From Pseudomonadota bacterium (GTDB lineage: Bacteria; Pseudomonadota; Gammaproteobacteria; Burkholderiales; Burkholderiaceae_D): 6,811 nucleotides of DNA. Position numbers and translations under genes: made by a program. Below the pieces are notes generated by a model that was given only the letters and a program-made list of their open reading frames with translations, ran no database searches and was not told the DNA's origin. Position 1 is the first letter of the stretch, and every line of letters begins with the position of its first letter. Where the stretch lies: assembly GCA_023392035.1 (NCBI GenBank), contig JAEVZY010000362.1:1-6811 (forward strand), given 5' to 3'. Below, in pieces: positions 1 through 5,646 of this stretch.

Positions 1-1
1 G

Positions 2-1405
2 CTGGGCGCAGGCGAAACCGGGCGCACCACCGCGCATTTCTTTCCGCCCGACGAACGCTATTACGAAATCGAACGCCGCTTCGGCAAGAAGGGCGCGGCG
101 CTGGTGGCCGATGCCTATGCCGCCGCCACCGACCGCGTCGAGCAAACGGTGAACGAAGAACACATCGCCTGCGAATGGGAGCGCTTGCCGGGCTTCCTGT
201 TTGCACCGTCTTCAGCCGGCTGGAGCGACATCGAAAAGGAGTATCGGGCAGCCAGGCGCGCCGGGGTGCGGGTGCAATTGGTGGAGCGGGTGCCGGGCCT
301 GTCCTTCGATACCGGTCCGGCCCTGCAATTTTTTGACCAGGCGCAATTTCATCCGCTGAAGTATCTGGGCGGCCTGGCCCGGACCCTGCAGCAGCGCGGC
401 GGCAGCCTGTACTGCAACACGCGCGTGACCGGCATCGCACGCGTCGGCGACGAGCGCATCGTGCAGTGCGAGGGCGGACCGGTTCGCGGACAGGTGCGCT
501 GCCAGGCGGTGGTGGTGGCCACCAATACGCCGTTTCACGAGCGCTTCACCATGCACACCAAGCAGGCGGCTTACCGTACCTATGTGCTGGGCCTGAAGCT
601 GCCCAAGGGCAGCATGCCGCACATGCTGTTGTGGGACACCGGCCAGCCCTACTATTACATCCGGCTCGAAACGCAGGACGACGGCGTGCACGACATCCTG
701 GTCGTGGGCGGCGCCGACCACAAGGTCGGCACCGACGCGCATCCGCAGCATCGCTATGAAGAAATCCAGCGCTGGGTATCGACCCGTTTTCCGCAATGCA
801 CGGAGGTGGCCTGGCGCTGGTCGGGCGAGGTGATGGAGCCGGTCGACGGTCTGCCTTTCCTGGGCCGCGATCCCAACGACAGGCAAGTCTTCATGATTAC
901 CGGCGATTCCGGCAATGGCATGACCCATTGCACCGCCGGCGCCATGCTGGTGACCGACCTGATCCAGGGCCGGGCCAATCCCTGGGCCGAGTTGTACGAT
1001 CCGGCGCGCAAGGTGCAAAACGGCCTGGGCCGCTTCGTGCGCGAGCAGGCCGATACCCTGAGCCGCTTCGCCGACCGCCTGCGCGGTGGCGAGGTGGAAG
1101 ACAGCGCCGAGATTGCCCCCGGTGAAGGCGCCGTGCTGCGGGCAAACGGCGAGCGCCTGGCCGCGTATCGCGACGAAGAAGGCGGCTTGCATGTGCTGTC
1201 GGCCACCTGCACCCACCTCGGCTGCTCGGTGGCCTGGAACGCCGCCGAAAAATCCTGGGACTGCCCCTGCCACGGCTCGCGCTTCGATGTGGATGGCGAA
1301 GTGCTGCATGGTCCGGCGAAGTCGGCGTTGCCGCCGCGCGAGCTGGAAATGCCGCCGCCTGGCGCCATGCCGGTATCCGGCCGTCGACCGGGCAGGCGGG
1401 TTTAG
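2..1405 (+). CDS. FAD-dependent oxidoreductase with C-terminal Rieske [2Fe-2S] domain (5' truncated by the window edge)
   Basis: The reading frame is open from base 2, so the N-terminus, including the FAD-binding GxGxxG region, lies outside the window; 467 residues are visible. The first part fits the DAO (D-amino-acid oxidase-like) fold: it opens with GETGRTTAHF and has the late FAD-contact segment GDSGNGMTH followed by NPWAELYDPAR, a hallmark of this family. A Rieske domain follows at about visible residues 375-450. It has CTHLGC (bases 1208-1225; C403, H405) and CPCHGS (bases 1262-1279; C421, H424), giving the C-x-H...C-x-x-H cluster ligands. C408 and C423 are placed for the disulfide seen in high-potential Rieske proteins. 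Known for the family: flavin plus Fe-S electron transfer with substrate usually undefined. Substrate here is unknown. GC-rich codon use differs from the downstream LRR genes. The stop lies 4 bp from the convergent HAD remnant stop. Confidence 0.93.
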   Translation: MGAGETGRTTAHFFPPDERYYEIERRFGKKGAALVADAYAAATDRVEQTVNEEHIACEWERLPGFLFAPSSAGWSDIEKEYRAARRAGVRVQLVERVPGLSFDTGPALQFFDQAQFHPLKYLGGLARTLQQRGGSLYCNTRVTGIARVGDERIVQCEGGPVRGQVRCQAVVVATNTPFHERFTMHTKQAAYRTYVLGLKLPKGSMPHMLLWDTGQPYYYIRLETQDDGVHDILVVGGADHKVGTDAHPQHRYEEIQRWVSTRFPQCTEVAWRWSGEVMEPVDGLPFLGRDPNDRQVFMITGDSGNGMTHCTAGAMLVTDLIQGRANPWAELYDPARKVQNGLGRFVREQADTLSRFADRLRGGEVEDSAEIAPGEGAVLRANGERLAAYRDEEGGLHVLSATCTHLGCSVAWNAAEKSWDCPCHGSRFDVDGEVLHGPAKSALPPRELEMPPPGAMPVSGRRPGRRV

Positions 1406-1409
1406 GGGG

Positions 1410-1587
1410 CTAGGGTTTGCGCAGCAGGTGCTGAACCAGCTCGGCAAATCCCTTCCCGCAGGCCGACGGCGCAATGTACTTCGGCGCGTGCTGCAACCTG
1501 TCTTCGAACTCCCGCACATTCGCCACGCCGACCGACTTCGGAAAGAAGCCAAACATCGGCGCGTCATTCGGGGAATCGCCGGCGAAG
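1410..1587 (-). pseudogene. 3'-terminal fragment of a HAD-family phosphatase gene (displaced remnant)
   Basis: Read on the minus strand this stretch encodes 58 residues and a stop (TAG at 1412-1410). It begins at FAGDSPNDAPMFGFF (HAD motif IV) and ends ELVQHLLRKP. It aligns without gaps to the 3' end of the HAD gene at 5668-5845: I count 8 mismatches over 1441-1587, and the last 54 bases (1534-1587) are identical. Nearer the stop the two copies diverge quickly. At 1588 the similarity stops abruptly and no upstream HAD sequence follows, so motifs I to III and any start are absent. Lying 4 bp from the Rieske-oxidoreductase stop, it is probably the original 3' end of the resident HAD gene, cut off by insertion of the LRR genes. 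It is not expected to be expressed as a functional protein. Confidence 0.9.
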
Positions 1588-1697
1588 TTGCGTGGCTTAT
1601 GCCAGTGTCCTCGCCATCATGCGGCGATGTACTCGATTACCCAAGCGGCCATTCACATCAATCCGTTCCATCGCCAGATTCTTTCAGGGCTCTGGTA

Positions 1698-1725
1698 CGA
1701 ACCATCTTCTCTCGACCTCCACATA
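1698..1725 (+). promoter_or_regulatory. Candidate HrpL-type hrp box (degenerate)
   Basis: CGAACC (1698-1703), 15 bases, then CCACATA (1719-1725). The published hrp-box consensus for the sigma factor HrpL is GGAACC-N15/16-CCACNNA; this site has ten of the eleven fixed positions, the mismatch being the first G, and allowed spacing. It lies 129 bp upstream of the first LRR start, on the right strand. A rough calculation puts a one-mismatch match by chance at about 0.4% for a region this size, but I inspected several motif types. HrpL presence in this organism cannot be seen from the window. Confidence 0.3.
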
Positions 1726-1842
1726 AGCAAAGCGCCGCAAGCTCTACCGGAGCTATTCGCGATAAGAGGTAGCAGATTCACCATGCCGACATCATGGGCG
1801 GTCACCGGAGTGTGCGCGTCAATCCTATGTTCAACTTGCACC

Positions 1843-1848
1843 AGGAGG
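1843..1848 (+). promoter_or_regulatory. Strong Shine-Dalgarno sequence fixing the first LRR start
   Basis: AGGAGG, followed by six bases (CCGGTT) and ATG at 1855. This near-ideal match and spacing decides the start. The in-frame upstream ATG at 1474 lies inside the antisense HAD remnant and lacks comparable support. Confidence 0.88.
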
Positions 1849-1854
1849 CCGGTT

Positions 1855-3990
1855 ATGCATACCAGCTCATCAATGCAATCCAATCGCTCCACATCGACCG
1901 GTGTTATGGATGAAGCCAGAAATTTGATCCGGCTGTTTCTCGAACCGGCACTCAATATCAGCGCGGCAGGCCTGAAGAATGCACAAGCACACTTCAAGCT
2001 CAGTTTGTTTAGCAGATTGCCGGATGAGATCGTCAAAAATCTGTTGTTGCAATTGGTCGCGCCGCACCACTGTGCATACAGTCCATATGACTTGCATGCT
2101 TGCGCCTTGGCTTATGGCCCGGTATTGAAAACGCGCTCGGCACTCAGTCAGACATGCCGCTTCCTATATGAATTGGCAGGAAATGTGTGCGGCCAGTGGG
2201 CGGCAGATTGCCGGCAAAAGATGGCTGCACTCGAATCCGACACCAGGACGCGGTATTTGACGAAAGGGGAAGCGTGGCGCGGCTTGCATTCCAAATTGGA
2301 CGAGTCCGGACAAATTCAGATGCAGTTCGAGCTCAAACAGCAATTGCACGATTTTTGTCGCGCTCGATATGACATTGATTTCTGGGTAAACGTGGCGGCC
2401 CAGATACCTCAGCTGTGTCAGGTCAATTTGAGCGTAATGGGCAAGGATCTTCAAGTGCTGGAGATTAATGAAGCCAGCATGAAAAAGTACTGGACTGGCG
2501 GGAAGACGCATTCGCTTTCCCTTGGAGGACTGGATAAATTGCCGCAGGACGCCGTGCCCAAGTTGGCCGCTTTCATGGCTTGCCATCCTGAAGGTTTGAT
2601 TTCACTGCATTTGGGCGCGCTTGCGCCGGAATTGAAGCTTCAGGAACTGGAGCAGACGCTCGGCAAATGCGTCAAGTTGCAGCATGTGACTCTGGAAGCT
2701 TGCACACAGCAGATTTTTACCGTCATTCCCCGGTTGCCGAATCTGGTTTCGCTGAAACTGGAAGCACCGCGATTCTCCGTTGATACATGGTCGCTTCTGT
2801 CCAAAGAGAACAGCTTCGCTTGCGTCGGTTTGCAATGCCTGGCGGTGACACGCGCCGATCCATCACATTGGGATAAATTCGTCGACTGCCTGAGCAAGTT
2901 GAAGAATTTGAGCGAGCTGCGGTGTCGTGAGACCACGATGGAAATCGATGTGGACAAGTTGAAGGCGCTGAACGCGGCGATCAAGAACCTGAATTCGCTG
3001 AAGGCCTTGGAATTGCATGGATTGACCGAAGAAGCCAGCGATACCATCGCCGACAATTTGCCTGCCTCCTTGCAGCGCCTGGAGCTTGGCAATGCTGCCA
3101 TGAGTGAAGGCAAAGCTGCGTCGCAGATCAAGTTGCTGGCGCAGCGCAATTGCCTGCAGACCTTGGTACTGTCGGTAAACATCGACCGGGATGTGGGCAG
3201 GGAGCTCGCCGAATGGATAGGGACTGCGCAATGTTCCTTGCGCCATCTGGGTTTGCGTTCAAGCGTAAATGCGGAAGGCATTCAGGCGCTGGTTGCAGGC
3301 TTTCGGGAAAACCTGAGCCTGGATACCCTGATGCTCGATCTGTCCGAGGAGAGGGGCAGCAGCGACAGCCGCGATGGAACCCTGATGGGCGGTATCGGAC
3401 TGGACAGCGATAGCGGCAGCGCAGGCGATCATATGGACGACAGCTCCGCGAAGAGCTCGTCTTCGAAGAAAGCGTCTGCTTCAAGCGAGTTGGCCCGTGC
3501 ATTACCGGGCTTGCAGGGCTTGCGCCGCCTGGTTATCTGCAGCGATATCTCGGCCGATCGGATCGAGGCGATCGCGCTGGCAGCGCTCGATCTTCCCAAC
3601 CTGCTTGAACTGGATTTGCGAGGCAACGAATCCTGGCCCGAATCGGCGGGGCCACTACTGCTCGAAAAGCTTAAGTTGGGCAAGAGCCGCCTGCTTGAGC
3701 TCTACTATCCTGGAAGCGACAGCCGTTTGCGCAAACAGTCGATAGTACAGCTGCGTGAGAGCATCGATGCAGAGTTGCGCCCCAATCACTGGAAAGACCC
3801 TTTTCTCGTGGAGAGCAAGAAGTTTCAGCAGATCGCTGGCGCTGAGGCAATGAGTGCCACGGGTACGCCCGCCACCACTGCTACAACCACTACCACCAGC
3901 ACCACAACGACCACGACCACCACGACCACCACGACCACCATGACCACCACCACTACAGCAGCCGATTCCACTACCGGCAAGCGCCTCTGA
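1855..3990 (+). CDS. F-box-like / leucine-rich-repeat protein with poly-threonine tail; candidate secreted effector
   Basis: 711 residues. The N-terminus (MHTSSSMQSNRSTSTG) is Ser/Thr-rich with no hydrophobic signal peptide. An F-box-like segment spans about residues 50-110: LFSRLPDEIVKNLLLQLV, an insert of about 25 residues, then ALSQTCRFLYELA. About 13 LRR cores of LxxLxL type follow (for example LISLHL 248, LQHVTL 275, LVSLKL 297, LKALEL 382, LQRLEL 406, LRHLGL 462, LLELDL 583), spaced mostly 22-30 residues as in ribonuclease-inhibitor-like LRRs. A Ser/Asp-rich insert (about 497-546) breaks the array, and residues 671-701 are 26 Thr out of 31. No enzyme domain or membrane segment is seen. 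F-box plus LRR layout is known from Ralstonia GALA type III effectors, which recruit plant SKP1; that role is inferred here, not shown. TTG-rich Leu codons and lower GC than the flanking genes suggest transfer. Probably co-transcribed with the paralogue 58 bp downstream. Confidence 0.9.
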   Translation: MHTSSSMQSNRSTSTGVMDEARNLIRLFLEPALNISAAGLKNAQAHFKLSLFSRLPDEIVKNLLLQLVAPHHCAYSPYDLHACALAYGPVLKTRSALSQTCRFLYELAGNVCGQWAADCRQKMAALESDTRTRYLTKGEAWRGLHSKLDESGQIQMQFELKQQLHDFCRARYDIDFWVNVAAQIPQLCQVNLSVMGKDLQVLEINEASMKKYWTGGKTHSLSLGGLDKLPQDAVPKLAAFMACHPEGLISLHLGALAPELKLQELEQTLGKCVKLQHVTLEACTQQIFTVIPRLPNLVSLKLEAPRFSVDTWSLLSKENSFACVGLQCLAVTRADPSHWDKFVDCLSKLKNLSELRCRETTMEIDVDKLKALNAAIKNLNSLKALELHGLTEEASDTIADNLPASLQRLELGNAAMSEGKAASQIKLLAQRNCLQTLVLSVNIDRDVGRELAEWIGTAQCSLRHLGLRSSVNAEGIQALVAGFRENLSLDTLMLDLSEERGSSDSRDGTLMGGIGLDSDSGSAGDHMDDSSAKSSSSKKASASSELARALPGLQGLRRLVICSDISADRIEAIALAALDLPNLLELDLRGNESWPESAGPLLLEKLKLGKSRLLELYYPGSDSRLRKQSIVQLRESIDAELRPNHWKDPFLVESKKFQQIAGAEAMSATGTPATTATTTTTSTTTTTTTTTTTTTMTTTTTAADSTTGKRL
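3865..3957 (+). repeat. Low-complexity ACC-type repeat encoding a poly-threonine tract
   Basis: The tract uses mixed Thr codons (ACC, ACT, ACA, ACG). Inside it, a 9-bp unit ACGACCACC occurs in tandem at 3913, 3922 and 3931, with a fourth copy at 3940 changed to ATGACCACC, giving the single Met. All units are multiples of three bases, so length changes would alter tail length but not the reading frame. Confidence 0.9.
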
Positions 3991-4006
3991 GCGCGCTTGA
4001 GAACTT

Positions 4007-4024
4007 GCCTTTCGATGCAAAGGC
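4007..4024 (+). other. Small intergenic hairpin between the two LRR genes
   Basis: GCCTTT (4007-4012) and AAAGGC (4019-4024) form a perfect 6-bp stem with a 6-base loop CGATGC. No T-run follows, so it is not an intrinsic terminator. It could modestly affect mRNA stability or be chance. Confidence 0.3.
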
Positions 4025-4048
4025 GCAGGACTGCCAACGAGGATCGTC

Positions 4049-5638
4049 ATGCAAACCCTTACTCAACTTCCCCCTTCTCCTGGCGCCGTATCCGCCGGCG
4101 CCCGTTTTGAAACGAGTCGGGAACCAGCTCCGACCCGGCCCATCATGAGAATGCCGATCGACTTGCCTGACGAGCTTTGGCTCGTGCTGTCCACTTATCT
4201 GATTCCGACCAGCCCCTTTGTGCAAAAGCCGGATGACCCGACCATGCTCTTTCCGATTGCAGGCGCAATGCGTGATCTGAGAAGCTTGAGCCAGGCCTGT
4301 ACTGAGTTGAACCGCATTGTCGCCCGTCTGCGCAAGTGCCCCGCACATAGCCATTTTCGTGAACTGGCCAGCCGCATTGAATACACCCATCACAAGAAGA
4401 TGCCTGAAGCGCGCGCGGCCTGTATCGAGCGCTACCAGGTCGATCCGCTGGATGCCACCGCGCATCCGCAATTGATTCAAAAGGAGGTGTTCACATCGGC
4501 GGAGCTGGACGCGGTCTGCCGGGAACTGCGACAACACGCCGGCGAATTGCGCGAGCTGCGCTTGTTCATACATGGCGAATGCGAGTTGCCGGCCGGTGGG
4601 TCGCTGCGTTCTGCCTTGCAAGCTTGCGCTTCGATGAAAAAGCTGGCGCTTTCCAGTAATGCCATGCTGTCAGCCATATTGCTCGACGAAATCATGGCCT
4701 TGCCAGCGCTGCAGAGCCTGACACTGAAGGGCGCCAGTCTGGCCAGCGGCGTTCTGGCGCGGCTGGCCAATGCCACTTTTGCGCCGCGCTTGCAGACCTT
4801 GATTTTGTCCTTCAGCGGTTTGACGGCGGAAGACTTGCGCCATTTGGGCGCCTTCGCCAGTCAACTTCCCGCCTTGCGCAACCTGGCCGTGGAAGGCGCG
4901 CCGCTCGACACCGTCTGCTGCGAAGCGCTGGCGGGGGCGCTGCCGGAGCTTCATGTTCTGCAGAGCTTGAGCCTGGGCCGCCACGCCAGCCTCAGTGCCA
5001 AGGGCGTCAGTATTCTTATGCCGGCGCTCTGCCAACACCGGGGGCTGACCCAGCTTGGCTTGCACCGGCTCGATCAGGGGGAGACGTCAGTTCCGCTTTT
5101 GCATGCCTTGCAAAAGTATGGACGTCTGCAGGAATTGGCCTATGGCGGATCGCTTGACTCCGGCGCCGGTCCATATCCCTGGACCTTGTTCCAGGAAGGA
5201 TCACATCTGCGTTCTCTATGCCTGGACGGTTGCGGCCTCGATCCATCGCAGTGGAAAGACCTGGCCAGGGTGATAGGGACCAGTCAGCGCCTGCGCGAAT
5301 TGCACATTGTCGGCGAAAGTTTCACGGATGAGGGCGCCACCCAGTTGGCCAAAGCCATCCTGAAAAAAAACGGGCGCCTGTTACGCCTGACGATCGAGGA
5401 CTGCATCATCAGCACTGCTCAGGCGGGCATCTTGCGGCGCGCGGTGGCCAAGAGTAAGTCACTGCTCATTCTGCAAGTGTTGCTGCAAGCCGGCGCCGGC
5501 GACGGCTCAGAGGTGACACGCGCATTTTCGCGTGGCGCAAAAAACAGCAAAACTCTTCTGCAATTCGACCTTGGCAACGCCGTGCCCAATGGCTGGTTCG
5601 AAGCTCAGCCTCAGATGCGGCGCAACGCATTGCAATGA
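4049..5638 (+). CDS. F-box-like / leucine-rich-repeat protein, paralogue of the upstream gene; candidate secreted effector
   Basis: 529 residues. The start at 4049 is supported by GAGGA (4039-4043) five bases upstream; a later ATG at 4145 would remove the first 32 residues. That first stretch is Pro/Ala/Ser/Thr-rich with no hydrophobic signal, as common in type III substrates. An F-box-like segment lies at about 37-95: IDLPDELWLVLSTYLIP, an insert of about 25 residues, then SLSQACTELNRIVARL, matching the split layout of the upstream protein. About 12 LRR cores follow (LRELRL 167, MKKLAL 196, LQSLTL 221, LQTLIL 248, LRNLAV 276, LQSLSL 304, LTQLGL 333, LRSLCL 387, LRELHI 415, LLRLTI 444), spaced 25-29 residues, ribonuclease-inhibitor-like. 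It lacks the Ser/Asp insert and the poly-Thr tail. The stop is 8 bp from the convergent HAD stop. No catalytic domain is seen; a protein-binding role is likely and the target unknown. Confidence 0.9.
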   Translation: MQTLTQLPPSPGAVSAGARFETSREPAPTRPIMRMPIDLPDELWLVLSTYLIPTSPFVQKPDDPTMLFPIAGAMRDLRSLSQACTELNRIVARLRKCPAHSHFRELASRIEYTHHKKMPEARAACIERYQVDPLDATAHPQLIQKEVFTSAELDAVCRELRQHAGELRELRLFIHGECELPAGGSLRSALQACASMKKLALSSNAMLSAILLDEIMALPALQSLTLKGASLASGVLARLANATFAPRLQTLILSFSGLTAEDLRHLGAFASQLPALRNLAVEGAPLDTVCCEALAGALPELHVLQSLSLGRHASLSAKGVSILMPALCQHRGLTQLGLHRLDQGETSVPLLHALQKYGRLQELAYGGSLDSGAGPYPWTLFQEGSHLRSLCLDGCGLDPSQWKDLARVIGTSQRLRELHIVGESFTDEGATQLAKAILKKNGRLLRLTIEDCIISTAQAGILRRAVAKSKSLLILQVLLQAGAGDGSEVTRAFSRGAKNSKTLLQFDLGNAVPNGWFEAQPQMRRNALQ

Positions 5639-5646
5639 GACGGGCG

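Larger units (their letters stand above)
1588..1854. other. Non-coding leader at the left edge of the inserted segment
   Basis: These 267 bp separate the broken HAD fragment from the first LRR gene. Frames are open on both strands, but the translations show no domain, and the plus-strand frame merely runs on into the HAD fragment read antisense. I see no convincing sigma-70 -35/-10 pair, tRNA, integrase remnant or transposon inverted repeat. The stretch is AT-richer than the flanking housekeeping genes and like the LRR genes in composition, so it probably entered with them. It contains the candidate HrpL-type box at 1698-1725 and the Shine-Dalgarno sequence at 1843-1848. Confidence 0.6.

Noticed and set aside
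212..1567. Long minus-strand open frame across the Rieske oxidoreductase
   Set aside because: It is antisense to a gene with clear FAD and Rieske motifs. It arises from high GC codon bias and its translation has no recognisable domain.
1756..1780. Possible PIP/hrpII box (TTCG...TTC) upstream of the first LRR gene
   Set aside because: The second half is TTCA, and the spacing is one base too long for either the TTCGB-N15-TTCGB or the TTCG-N16-TTCG form.
1474..1854. N-terminal extension of the first LRR gene back to an ATG at 1474
   Set aside because: The first third of that extension is the HAD fragment read antisense, and the same translation appears antisense to the complete HAD gene. The strong AGGAGG before 1855 and the Ser/Thr-rich start there are better supported.
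5639..5646. Bidirectional terminator between the convergent LRR2 and HAD genes
   Set aside because: Only 8 bp separate the stops, and I see no GC-rich stem with a T-run there.
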